Numbered from the stretch's first letter, positions 49,079-60,650 are shown. The stretch is DNA of 64,000 nucleotides from Gigaspora margarita (GCA_009809945.1 WTPW01000490.1:160375-224374); one strand, 5' to 3'. The notes: generated from the letters alone by a model not told the origin. Numbers and translations: made by a program.

Positions 49079-49432
49079 AGTTTACTAAAATGCACCACTG
49101 GTGCCAATACCACAATGATTTTTCACCAATCACATTTTTTAAATGCAGTGTAATGTAAAGATCTTGTGTATCATAAATTTTATGCCATTTTGCTATTTTT
49201 TAAAAAATACCTTCTAACTCAAAATTTTATTTATAAAACTACCTTTTTTTAAAAAAAAATTCCTTGTGAAGTTTCACTATATACTATGCCTCACCCCAAT
49301 CCCTAACTATTAACTCTCACTTAACATTTATTAAATTCAATTTTTGTTTATTTTTTTTGTTTATTTTTTATATTGATCTTCATATTATACAAAATACTGG
49401 TATTGAACACCAGTGGTGCATTTTAGTAAACT
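49079..49432. mobile_element. MITE-like element with 25-bp inverted ends
   Basis: Ends AGTTTACTAAAATGCACCAC and its exact complement, followed by TGGTG. 354 bp, inserted between coding blocks of the transposon relic. Confidence 0.75.
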
Positions 49433-49480
49433 TGAAAATTAATTATTAAATATATAAAAACATTTTAAATACAAAAATAT

Positions 49481-50836
49481 TAATGGGTATCTGTTTGGCC
49501 TTTGTACTAAATTTAGTACATACAAAAAAAATAAATTTGAACTAATTATTTGACCAAATTTAATCAAATTTTGCAAAAATATATTTGAATATTAGAACTA
49601 TCTTTTTGTACAATTTAGTAATATTTATTAATAAAAATTTTTATAGTTTACTCTTAAACTTGCTGTATTGTTCTTAAATTCTGCCGTACTAAATTTAGTA
49701 CAGCAGTAAAAACATCATAGTATACAAAAACTTGTAATAAAATTAAAAAAAATAAATTTTTGAAATGTTTTAGATCCAATTTTGATTTTGGTATAGTTAA
49801 AAAAATAAATAATAATTTTTTTAAATAGCTTAAATAAACTTGTTTTATAGTGATGCACATCTAAAAATAGTTAGTCTTTTATATATTTTATATAGTAAAA
49901 CATAGTAAAAATATAGTAAAAACTTTGTAAACTTAAATTACTTATAACTTCTTATATACTAAACCAATTTTAATAATTTTACTATTGACTGAGATTAGTA
50001 AAAAAGAAGCCTATTGATGCTTGAATTTCTATTCTAGAATCATTGAGGAGTGTTTTTATGAAGAAATATGGCAAAAATGATGTAAAGAAGTAAATCAGTG
50101 AGAAAAAGTTAACAGAATTTCAAGAAATGACAAGTGCAAGAAGTGTGACAAAGAGTTTTCTTCAAGGAAAGTCAAGCTTTCTAACGGAAGTCTAGGAGAA
50201 AGAAGTTTGTTAGAAAATAGAGTTAAGGACAATTATCTTCAGAGAAGGAAAGATTTAGCTGAAAGTTTGTTTTCTCAAGAGGTAGAAGATAGAATTGTAA
50301 ATAGCGTTGTACCATTTTGGTTTGGTTTGCAAGAGAGCCAAGTAGCCAAGATAAAATTTCTGGATCACACGTGACTTAGTGCAACAGGTCGCATCTGGAT
50401 ACAAATTAAGGTAACTGGATGATGCTGGGCTTGCAATTGCAATGTAGTAATTACTAGAATTAGCTTAATTAATTGCTTCAATTTGTATTTAAGCACTGAC
50501 AAGACTATCAAAGAAATAAGAAAAAAATAAATTTACTATCAATAGAATCATAAAAATTATCTCTACAATCTTATTAAAAATTTAACAAAATTTTATTAAG
50601 TAAATTTTTTGTTATTTATAATTTAGTGTTATTTTGGTCACACTTAGTAGCAATCTAATTTTTAAATAAATTGATATAACTTTTGATAAGCAAGTTGATT
50701 TTTAAATATACCAAAATGAAATATAAATATAGGATTATATATTGGATAAATTTAATTTAAAGTTATTAATACCAATTTTCAAAATTTAACTTTTAATACT
50801 GTACTAAATTTAGTACAGCAAACAAATACCCATTAA
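49481..50836. mobile_element. Inverted-repeat element with TGTACTAAATTTAGTACA palindromes
   Basis: Ends TAATGGGTATCTGTTTGGCC and the complement of AACAAATACCCATTA, each followed by the palindrome TGTACTAAATTTAGTACA; a third palindrome lies near 49684-49701. Inside, 50030-50460 is richer in purines and G+C and may be a separate unrecognised insertion. Confidence 0.6.
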
Positions 50837-51188
50837 TTACTAATTATGAAATATAAAATATAAATAAATATTTTAATTTAGAAAATTTAATTAAAAGTTG
50901 TTTTGAAAATGAGCTATTGCCAGAAATTTATACATTTTTGAATAAATTAGATCATCTTTATTATCTTGTTTTTAAAGTTTAACATTCAATTTATCCACAC
51001 AGGCAAGATATATTAAGTTTAATTCATGCGTTCTCCTCTAATTTGAATAATATTCAAAAATATATTCAAAGAATTGGTAAATTATAAAATATTTTTTATT
51101 ATATACTAGTTATTAGGCCTGTTAGTTAAATAACAGAACATATCAATTATACAAAAGTTATATAGTATGAACTAAAATTTGTATTATA

Positions 51189-52255
51189 CAGTGGCCTACC
51201 ATATTATTGTAGACACTTTTTAAAAATTTATACAGAGCTAAATATTTAAGTTATTAAGCCAAAAATTAAATTATAAATTCGTTAAATCTATATCTTTTAA
51301 ATAAAAAAAAGTTTAAAAGATTTTATACTACAGTTTTTAAAATAATTAAGTTTAAGTAAAATATTAGATTTTTATATTTGACTGGCTTTTATTGTTGTAC
51401 AAAATTAATTAAAATAATAGCTATATAGTAAAAATTAATATTTTTATTAAGCTATTGAATTTTAAAAATAAGCAAAATTATTCAGTATGGCAAATTACAT
51501 ATAATCTCAAATTTTTATAAAATTTTAAAAAATTTTAAGGTAGTTATTATTTCTAAATATAGTAATACAATTATTAATTCAAAACTATATCAATTACCAA
51601 ATATAGTAATTTATTAATATATATAGGGGACATCTAAAGTGGAGTATATTCTTATAATATCTTAAGTCCGGGTTAGAGAGGTTTTAGATTATAATATATT
51701 GGCAAAATTGCCTTTCTGACATTTTTAATTAAAACACCAAGGTAGGTTTAGACTATCATTTTTTGTATTTTTCAAGTTTTTTGCTTCGCTTTTTTGTTTG
51801 CTTTACTAAAGATCATCAAAATTTGATAATTTGATTGGTCAATTGTTATGTGATTCTACTCCACTTTAGATGACCCCTATATATAGTAACTAAATAAATA
51901 TTTTTTGAAAAATTATAAAATTTTTATGATATATACAGTTTGTTATGTTAAATAACTTTATTTAAAAAAATGCTAGTTTATTAATAAAAAATTTAAGTTT
52001 ATATATTACTATATTTAGTAATTCTAGTTACTATGAAAACTATATTAAAATTTAGAAAATTGGTCAAATGTAAAAATCTAAAATTTTACTTAAACTTTTT
52101 ACCTCAAAAACTGTAGCATAAAATTTTTTAACCTTTTTTTTATTTAAAAGATATAGATATAAAAAATTTATAATTTAATTTTTAGCTTAATATCCTAGAT
52201 ATTTAGTTCTGTATAAATTTTTAAAAAGTGTCCACAATAATATGGTAGGCCACTG
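51189..52255. mobile_element. Mariner-like MITE, family F, copy 1
   Basis: 1067 bp beginning CAGTGGCCTACCATATTATT, ending with the complement (..AATATGGTAGGCCACTG), flanked by TA (51187-51188, 52256-52257). The arms pair over more than 150 bases. It contains a nested element at 51625-51889. Confidence 0.8.
51625..51889. mobile_element. Nested inverted-repeat element in family F copy 1
   Basis: Ends AGGGGACATCTAAAGTGGAG and the complement of CTCCACTTTAGATGACCCCT, flanked by TATATA on both sides. Confidence 0.7.
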
Positions 52256-52565
52256 TAGATATGTTATATTAAGTTAAAATTTGTATTAAATTAAAAAGAT
52301 AATAATTATACTATTACTATATTAAATTTTTAATTTAATACTAATTTTAATTTAGTATGCAATAAATATAATATATATATTAATTTTAATTTTTTGAAGA
52401 TAGGCATGTTTTTATATTGTGTATGAATAAGAATATGGCAACAAAACTTTTGTATGCCCGATATATTCAATTGATTTAACATTTAAATGTGTTCAAGGGA
52501 AAATTAATAAATTTGAATTTAATGAATTTGATTTGGATCATAATATTAGTTAAGTAAATATATAT

Positions 52566-52793
52566 TGTCATGGATGATCATGAAATCGGATGATGGTGAA
52601 ATTTGGATATATTTTATGTATGATTTTTAAAATTTTTTAGGGCCTTTTTTGTCTGCTTTTTTTTTATGGTTGAGTTAGGATTTAGGGTTAGGGTTATTAA
52701 TAAAAGAGTATAGGTGGATTTTAGTAGGACTTATATTTTCAAATTAAGACCCCCAAATTTCACCATCATCCGATTTCACGATCATCCGCAACA
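52566..52793. mobile_element. MITE-like element, family C, copy 3 (reverse)
   Basis: Ends GATCATGAAATCGGATGATG and the complement of CATCATCCGATTTCACGATC. The interior GATTTAGGGTTAGGG is the reverse complement of the other copies. Confidence 0.78.
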
Positions 52794-54018
52794 TATATTA
52801 TACAATATATATTTAATTATTTATATATTATATTGCTAATTTTATATTTTTAGTACTTACATATGCTCGAATTTATACAAATATTTCAACTGCAACTGCT
52901 TATTAGCATATGTTCAAAGCAGTAATTGAAACTGTTAATGAGCTTTGTAAACAAAATATTCAGATTAAACATATTTATAATGATGGTTGGAGTGTTATCC
53001 TGCGTGATCTAGATATTGCACAAGCAAAAGGTCTTGGACTAGCACTTGTAGATTTAGATTTAACTAAAAACTAAGAAACTCATTTAACATATATTTTTAA
53101 ATCTTGCCATGTTTATTATAAAAGGAAAGTATATTTAGAATTTTTGGTTATTTTAAGTTACTTTGGTTTAGACTTTGATTTAGAAATAAAAAAAATACAT
53201 ATTTTATAATAATATACACATAAATATATATTAATACATATATATAATATAATTTTGTTTATAAAATATCATATCTTTTATGCTTATTTATTTTCTTTTA
53301 AAATTTTCTGAACAATTTGCATTTCCATTTCTTATTATACTCAGTATTATGCACTCTTATCTAAATTATATATACTTTAATTTTTTTAAATGGGTAAAAC
53401 CTATCTTTATTTTTATTATAAAAAATAATTTATTATATTAAGTGTTTATTAAAAAATTTATTATATTGAAATAATTTATATAACTATCTATATTAAGATT
53501 TTAATTAGTTTTTATTCATCTAGAATTCATTATAATGAGAATAAATTGTATCAATAATAATATAATTAATATAATTTTTTTATTTTTATAGAAATATTTT
53601 AAAGTTAAAACTTTCAGATAATTTAAAAAATTTAATGTATGAACTATTGGTAGCTAATAAAGAACAAGTAGTTGATATATTCCAAGAATTTAGTCTATCA
53701 GATAAAGATAATGCATTAGGTATATAAAGTTTTATTATATATTCTAATAAACAAATACTACAAATATAGCTATTAAGTTGTTTTAAAAAAAATATAGAAT
53801 GGGGGGAATTATTATTCAAAACCATGGAGATTAGCTTCTTTAAATTATTATTATTCAAATATTGCTAAAGATAATTGGTGTAATACAGAAGCAAATACGA
53901 ATACTGCTGAAGCTGCACATGCTAATACTAATCAAGAAGGAATTCAAATGAGTTTATTGCTTGCAATTAGAAAGTTTGTATTTAATTCTTATTTTATTTA
54001 TATAAGTGTAAAAAATAG

Positions 54019-54152
54019 AAAACTCTGTTATTGGGCTTTCAATTATATTTTGTGTACAGTTAGGCGTCTATAGAAATTTATCATTTTGATAGATTTCTCA
54101 TAAATAGCTAACTGTACATAAAATATAATTAAATGCCCAATTACAGGTTTTC
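54019..54152. mobile_element. Small foldback element
   Basis: 134 bp, nearly a perfect hairpin: AACTCTGTTATTGGGC pairs with GCCCAATTACAGGTTTTC, and GTGTACAGTTAG with CTAACTGTACAT. Confidence 0.7.
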
Positions 54153-54805
54153 TTTTGGGTAGCACTTATATACTATAGTTAAAAATAGAGTTTAAAATAA
54201 AGTTAATAATACAGTAGCCTATCTTAATATTGTGAACACTTTTTAGAAATTTATATAGAGCTAAATTTATAAGATATTAAGCTAAAAATAAAAATATAAA
54301 TTTATTAAATCTATATCTTTTAAATAAATAAAAAATTTTATGCAGTACTTTTTAAAATAATTAAAATTATTTAAATTTGCAAATGTTATACAATCACAAA
54401 AATTATAATATTAAAAAAATAATTAAAATAATATGTACATAGTAAAAGTTAATTTTTTATTAAGTTAACTAAATTTCAAAATTAAGTAAAAATTATTCAG
54501 CATAACAAAATATATACAGTTCAGGCTAGCATAAGATATCCAATTTTTTTAGAAGTGCCAAATTTTGAGATTTATACTCAAATCTGATTGGCTATTTTTG
54601 TATAACAAAAATTCTGATTGTTAAAAATCTTTAAACCCAATTTTTTTATATATTAAATGCCAAATTTTTGATTATATATTAACTTTAAACTCAAATAACT
54701 TTTTAAATTTATAATAAAAATAAAAACCTATCTTACAGAATTGTAGTTTAGACTATAAGTAACAAATTTGTAAGACGGATTTTTTTAAAGTCATTTGTTT
54801 GGTCC

Positions 54806-55396
54806 TGCAGGTTGATAGCATAGTAGTTGCACTCCTAGGATGTTAACTGTTCCAAACATAAGGTCACCAGTTCAAGTTCTACGAACAGCATAAATTTAAC
54901 TACATATGATTATGTGAAGGATGATATGAATTAGGATGCTAGGACCATGTTTGGACAGCTCAGCCACATCTCAGGCTTGGCTTAGGGTCGAGGCTCTCTA
55001 GACAATTCAAATAGATGTTGAATAATCTGCTCTAACAGGGTTTTTCATTTAATAAAAAGTGTAATTCAGCCTCAGGGGTGAAAAACTTCTAAAAAAATTA
55101 GAATAAAGAACACATCCAGTCAAATTTGAATACCATCAGTATGTTTTCACTCATAAAATTACTTGGACAGTTCTGGTTAAATCCCCAGTTGTAAATGGGT
55201 CAGCTGATTAAGTTTGGCTAGAATAAATAGGATGGCTTAGTACTGGTTAGCCACGGTAGAAATCAAAAATAGTAATAGATACACATATGTAAATTATTAC
55301 AAATGTACAAATGTAGGACCTTGTTGGGTCCACATGACCAATGACCTTAATAAAAGACTGCCAATATGCAGCTTCAAGTATATGCCCAAAGAATTT
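54806..55396 (+). mobile_element. Decayed tRNA-derived SINE
   Basis: A-box-like GATAGCATAGTAGTTGCAC near 54814 and B-box-like GGTCACCAGTTCAAGTTCTA near 54863. Downstream landmarks GCTAGGACC..TTTGGA and GGACCTTGTTGGGTCC match the SINE at 8238-8777 in order. The CpGs of the 8.2-kb copy are mostly CA or TA here. Confidence 0.65.
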
Positions 55397-55599
55397 AAAA
55401 AAAAGTTATTTGTTTGTAAATTATAAGCAATTTTGTATTTATATATAAAAAGTAGATATCTTATACTGGCCGGAACTGTATATTTACAAATTTTTATAAA
55501 ATTTTAAAAATATAAGTTAGTTGTTACTTTTAAATATTAGAATAAAATAATTAAATTAAATTAACAAATACTAAATATAGTAATTTTGTTACTATATAT

Positions 55600-55747
55600 A
55601 GGGTCAGCTAAAGCAGAGTGAAGTTTGGTTAGAGTTAGGGTTACCTTTTCGATGCATTTATTGTTATAAGGTTATATAGATATCAATAATGTAATTTATG
55701 CAGTGTGTAGATCATATATTGGATTAACTCTGCTTTAGCTGACCCCT
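55600..55747. mobile_element. Nested inverted-repeat element in family F copy 2
   Basis: Ends AGGGTCAGCTAAAGCAGAGT and the complement of ACTCTGCTTTAGCTGACCCC, flanked by TATATA. It sits at the same place in its host element as 51625-51889, but its interior differs. Confidence 0.68.
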
Positions 55748-56284
55748 ATATATAGTAATTTAGTAAATAAATTTTGAAAAATTATAAAACTTTCAGAATA
55801 GATACAATATGTTATGCTAAATAATTTTATTTAAAAAAAATTGCTAGTTTTCTTCATAAAAAATTAAGTTTATATATTACTATATTTAGTAATTTGTGCT
55901 ACTATAAAAATATATTAAAAATTAGCAAATTGCAAAAATAAAAAATCTAAAATTTACTAAAATTTGTTATTTTAAAAAGTATTGCATAGAATTTTATAAA
56001 CTTTTTTTTATTAAAAGATATAGATTTAATAAATTTATATTTTTATTTTTAGCTTAATATCTTATAAATTTAGCTCTATATAAATTTTTTAAAAGTGTCC
56101 ACAATATTATGGTAGGCCACTGTAATAAGATTTTATAAATGTTCTGAACATTAATGAAGTTTGTTATCTTTGTTTAATATAATTAAAAATATATATAGAG
56201 CAAAATAGTTAGATAAATGTTGATTTGCAATGTGTAAATATCAAGATAAATATAATATCTCCAAAACTGGTCATATGTTAGGAC

Positions 56285-57024
56285 TAGGGTGAGGGGCACA
56301 GGGTTCTTGGGCATGCCCCCTCATGTGCATGCCCATGTGCATGCCCAGAGGCATGCCTTTAAGCTAAAAGGCATGCCCATTTTATTTGATATTTAAAAAG
56401 TGTATATTTAGCAAACATGTTTTCTAATTGGTTAATATTAACTATACTAAAAATAATATTTATATAGTAAACTCTCTATAATTGCATTTTATTAGAAAAA
56501 ATATCTTATAAAGATCTATATTTGACTTTAATAAATTATTTTAAAGTTTATTTTGTATTGATAAATAAGATTTAAATTATTTCATTAATAATTAATTTAT
56601 AAACAATTTAAGATTATTTTACAAATAATAATTTGCAGTTTTCAAACAGTTTATATAAAAGCTTTTTTTTTATAAATTGTACTAAGCTTAATTCTAATTC
56701 TAAACCACAGTAACTATAATTATTTTATTTATAAATAAGTTGTTAATAAGAAATAGTCATTGATATAAATATGTTTATAAATTAGTATCTATAAAATAAT
56801 TATATCTGTGAACCAAGTTGCTTGTAAAATAATTATTTATAAAATGAGTGGCACCAGACCAAATAATATATACTTCTAGAAGTTATAATAAAATGTGTTT
56901 ATAGAGAGTGCACTTATATAAGAATAGCTATATATAATTATAAGGGCATGCCTGAGGGGCATGCCTTTAGTTCAAGGCATGCCTCCTGGGCATGCCCAAA
57001 AATTTTCATGTGCCCCTCACCCTA
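56285..57024. mobile_element. hAT-like element with GCATGCC subterminal repeats
   Basis: 740 bp. Ends TAGGGTGAGGGGCACA and its complement; flanks GTTAGGAC (56277-56284) and GTTAGAAC (57025-57032) agree at 7 of 8 bases. About five GCATGCC motifs follow the left end and four precede the right end; the interior is plain A+T-rich sequence. I see no transposase, so it is non-autonomous. Confidence 0.82.
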
Positions 57025-57747
57025 GTTAGAACCTATAGTTAAAGCCACTAAGTCAATTAAAAAATTTGGTAAAAGCTATACTTAAACAATATATATATTC
57101 TGTATATATTAATATTAATTATTAATATATAACTATTATATTTATTAGAAACTTCAAAATGCAAAAAACAGGTGTCTACAAACAAAGGATCTTCAAATTC
57201 TAATGCAGCTATAGAAAACAATGAAGAATTAAATGATTTGGATGCTGAAATTGCTAAATGAGAAAAATTACGGAAGCTTGAACTAATTGACTATGTTCAG
57301 CACCAAAAAGGAATGTTAGATATTGAAAAAAAACAAAAATAGCTAATCTTTGTGCCCTAGAGTTAGCAATTATTAAAAAAAAAACTTTAGATATTAATAA
57401 GGATTGAGTTTTATTGTTGAGATGTGTATAAGTTTGCTGCTTATATTTTTGATTTAAAATATATATTTATTGCTATTATATAACATTAAACTTTTAAAAT
57501 AAATTTTAAAATATTTTTTTCAAAAAATATATTTTTAATCCTTACAATCCTCTGGACCAAAACTTTTTCAAACTACTGACCTATGAAAACTTTATAGTTA
57601 ATATATTTATACATAACAAAGCTTTATCAGAAATGGCTTGGATAAAGAGTTTCAGTTTTCATGTGAGGTGGACTGAAATAAAGATGAAAAAGAACTCTCC
57701 TTGTGGGTTTGGCTCTCTGAGCAGAAGACTTTGTTACTATAGAAGAC

Positions 57748-58639
57748 TAGGGATGAGAATCGATTCTCTAATAATCAATTTAATCGTTAATCAAATTAGA
57801 ATCGATTCTCATTTTTGTATAATCGATTTAATCATTTTTAGAAATGATTACATATTTTTGAATTGATTCTTGAATTAGATTCGATTCTAGGCATATAATC
57901 ATTTTAATTATAATAAACTTTCACTAATTTTCAAGTTATTTATTTATTTTAAAAACAGCTCTTTTATTTTNAAACTTTATNAGTCATTTAGNTTAGCCTT
58001 TAGTTNGTACNCAGCCATCTTTATTTCGCAAGTTATTTACTTAATTATTTTTAAATATTCTCTGGTAAAGTAATTATTACAGCTATATGTTTGTTAAATA
58101 TAAGGCATATTGTTTTATTAAATTTTAAGCCTATAGTTTATAGCCAGCCATATTATAGTGGCTAAGTTTATTTTTTTAATTTTTAAGACCGTTTCTTAAT
58201 TTTTACACGAATGAATAAATAATATTGCCCAAATAATTAAGCCTTAATTTTTACTGAATGAATAAATAATATTGCCCAAATAATTAAGCCTTAATTTTTA
58301 CACGAATGAATAAATAATATTGCCCAAAATAATTAAGCTTTTTATTATTGTTCAATTTATTTGTATAAAGTAAGTTTTTTTTTTGTTTCTAACTTTATCG
58401 GCATGGCTACTACAACTTCGTCAACTTGAAAACCAACAAAGTACATTATCTGAGGATGATAGATTTAGTGAAATTAGATTATATCTCTGATAATAATGGT
58501 ATTTTTACTGATGATTATGATGGTGATAAAACTGATAGTAATAAGTGATAACTATATATAGAATTCGATTATCGATTATAAATTAATTATAACCGATTCG
58601 ATCATTGATTAAAGTTTTTAGAATCGATTCTTATCCCTA
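57748..58639. mobile_element. hAT-like element with perfect 8-bp duplication
   Basis: 892 bp. Ends TAGGGATGAGAATCGATTCT and the near-exact complement of AGAATCGATTCTTATCCCTA. Identical flanks TAGAAGAC (57740-57747 and 58640-58647). Subterminal regions are full of AATCGATT and TAATCG motifs. It carries no transposase and contains a tandem repeat (58196-58340) and undetermined bases (57971-58011). Confidence 0.88.
58196..58340. repeat. Three-copy tandem repeat of about 55 bp
   Basis: Each copy contains GAATGAATAAATAATATTGC followed by CCAAATAATTAAGC; copy 2 lacks two bases of ACACGAATG. Confidence 0.8.
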
Positions 58640-58871
58640 TAGAAGACATAGTAGGGCAACAACCCTAAAGTTTTTTGTTAAAGATTGTGTAATTCTCAGT
58701 GGAAACATACTTTTGGTTGAATATATTATTCTACAAAGTATAAAACTTACGCTCTTTGCAAGTTTTGGTACTCCTGATATTCTCTTTGGTTTTTTTAAAA
58801 TTTTTGCCAAAAAGTGGGAAAACAGCTTATCTCCTCCAAAAGATCAACAATGTTTACTCCATCCAAATTAG

Positions 58872-60239
58872 GAATGCACCTACCTAATTCGAATCAAGTC
58901 ACGAGTGGTTTTTAGTTCCTACGAAATAAACAATGAATGACACATGCAAAGTACTTTGGAGGAAATATGGAATAAAAATTTCTTTCTAGAATGTTCTTTT
59001 AGGTATAGTTTTCTTTTATGTACATATAATACTTTGGCAGAGTGTTTCTTTGTGCAGTATTATAAAATTTTTAACTTTTGAGGATAGAATTAAGTTTTTT
59101 TTAGTTTTTTCATTTCTTTCCTTTCTTTTTTGTCTTCTTTTCTTTCAAAAATATATGTCAGTTCTATCATTAGTATAGGTTTTTTTCATTTTTCTCACCT
59201 TTTATTATTTAGTTTTATTATTACTTGGTATTTCATATAGGGTTTGAAGTTTTTCTACTTTTTTTTACTTTTCCTTTAGATTTTCTTGTTACTCTTTTTT
59301 TTCTTGTATGGTTAAGTACAGATATTAATATCCGACCCTACCATAGATGCTAGGTAGGAGGGATTTGAAGAGAAATCCTATATTTTTGGCAGTACTGTTG
59401 TTAGGACATCCGATCTCTCCAGAGTATTGGTGCGATAGGACATATTTGGGCACTCATAGAAGCAGCCAGGTAATGTTAGCCTTATATATTAGAATGTTAA
59501 TTCAGGTAGTTATAATAGCAATTAGTTTTTTAGTTAGCTATAAATTACTTTTTTATATTCTAGCTAAGTGCTAGCGAGTCCGTCAAAGAAAAAAAAAATT
59601 TAAAATATTTTTAAGCAAAATCGCAAAATCATTATTTGACTTACTCATTTTATTGCCTATTTTTATTTACAATTTACCCTCTCTAAATATTCAAATTCTA
59701 GCTAAAATTTATAGAGAGGATACAGTAATACAATAGTGCACCCAACTTGAAAAACATGGCAGTTTTTAATAGATATTACTGTAAAAGCACAAATTTTGAA
59801 GTTTTTTTTTAATTCAATTTTTTTTATCAGTCAACAGTAAATTGAATATCATTTTGTTTCACTAAATATTGTAAATAAATACACAATTCTTTAAATTTTT
59901 ATATGTCTTCTCATAAGTGTACCATAATATCTGCTTCTCTTAGTAAAATACATAAGTAATAGAGATAGCAAAATTAATTATAGATATTGTATGGATATGT
60001 GTGTGTAAGTTAGTTACACACAAGTTCATATTTAATTCCAATGTTTTATTTGTTGCAACTATAAAAAAAACCTTCAAAACAATTTGTAGATTAGTTTCAA
60101 TAAAAATAAGACTTTAACATGTAGAAACAATTCAATGACTATTTTAAATAAACACATTTATTTTTTTTTGAAACTTTTAAGCAACCTTACAAGGAAAAAA
60201 ATAATTTCGAATTTGAATTAAAGATTACTGTATAAGAAC
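58872..60239. other. Stretch without a supported gene
   Basis: CpG is somewhat commoner at 59330-59600, suggesting younger sequence. The open frame 59347-59574 (75 codons, hydrophobic C-terminal half) has no recognisable family and I do not support it. Confidence 0.4.
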
Positions 60240-60650
60240 TTAAAAATGTTTCCCAAACCTATTAGTTCTTTACCTGACAATTAAAAATTTTAAAAATCTC
60301 CAATTATAAAAAATTTAAAAATTACCTAATATTATCTTCACTGACAATAAAATTTTAAAATAATCTAACTGAATATAATCTTTGCAGGTTATAAAAATTT
60401 TAAAAATTGTTTGACCAATATCGTCTTCTCTCAACTAAAAAATTTTAAAATAACCTGACTAAATAAAGTTTTTTACTAGCTATGAAAATTTTAAATATTC
60501 GATTAAAATATAGTATAAGGATTTTAAAATAACCCAATAAAATATAGTCTTCACTATAAGAATGAAAAACTATCAACAAACTAAACAGAGTCTTTACACC
60601 CACTGTAAGAATTTTAAAACTACTAGCTATGAGAATTTTAATGAAAGTAA
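60240..60650. repeat. Diverged tandem repeat, period about 55-60 bp
   Basis: Six or seven units built on AATTTTAAAATAACCTGACT followed by AAATAAAGTCTTCAC-type sequence. The reverse complement resembles the TTTTAAAATTGTTATAG repeats inside the LTR-like sequence at 44580-44790, so this may be an old LTR fragment on the minus strand. Confidence 0.5.

Larger units (their letters stand above)
54212..56122. mobile_element. Mariner-like MITE, family F, copy 2, enlarged by insertions
   Basis: Ends CAGTAGCCTATCTTAATATT and the complement of AATATTATGGTAGGCCACTG, with TA flanks (54210-54211, 56123-56124). It contains a decayed SINE (54806-55396) and a small element (55600-55747). Confidence 0.75.
46230..57400 (+). 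pseudogene. Shattered DNA-transposon-type gene in about 12 blocks
   Basis: Protein-like plus-strand blocks lie in one order: 46230-46325 (METFSEEEVEINTEQVVDII), 46444-46535, 46560-46770 (Gln/Glu-rich coiled coil, then GTAAGT), 47505-47712 (KKCHGVTICLHIDDQIKLAK), 48205-48560, 48793-49045, 50880-51085, 52395-52550, 52859-53125 (FKAVIETVNELCKQNIQIKH, RDLDIAQAKGLGLALVDLDL, FKSCHVYYKR), 53590-53730, 53770-53995 (PWRLASLNYYYSNIAKDNWC, AAHANTNQEGIQMSLLLAIR) and 57150-57400. Some gaps look like introns, others are MITE insertions. The last central blocks resemble a transposase family widespread in fungi that I associate with MULE-like elements; that naming is from memory and tentative. Several internal stops fall where Gln or Trp would be expected (TAY-TAG-HMF at 52904), consistent with C-to-T decay. 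Undetermined bases lie at 47175-47201. Confidence 0.5.
57633..58871 (+). pseudogene. Open frame split by a hAT-like insertion
   Basis: The left part (57633-57747) starts MAWIKSFSFHVRWTEIKMKK. The right part (58648-58871) reads HSRATTLKFFVKDCVILSGN near its start and ends QQCLLHPN. The two parts share one reading frame once the insertion (57748-58639) and one copy of its 8-bp duplication are discounted: 112 codons plus stop. I do not recognise the product; it could be a fragment of an older retroelement, since upstream sequence near 57545-57630 also reads protein-like with breaks. Confidence 0.5.

Noticed and set aside
56690..56870. Another family A foldback element
   Set aside because: Words such as ATAAATAAGTTG and AATAATTATTTATAAA are too generic in this composition to support the call.
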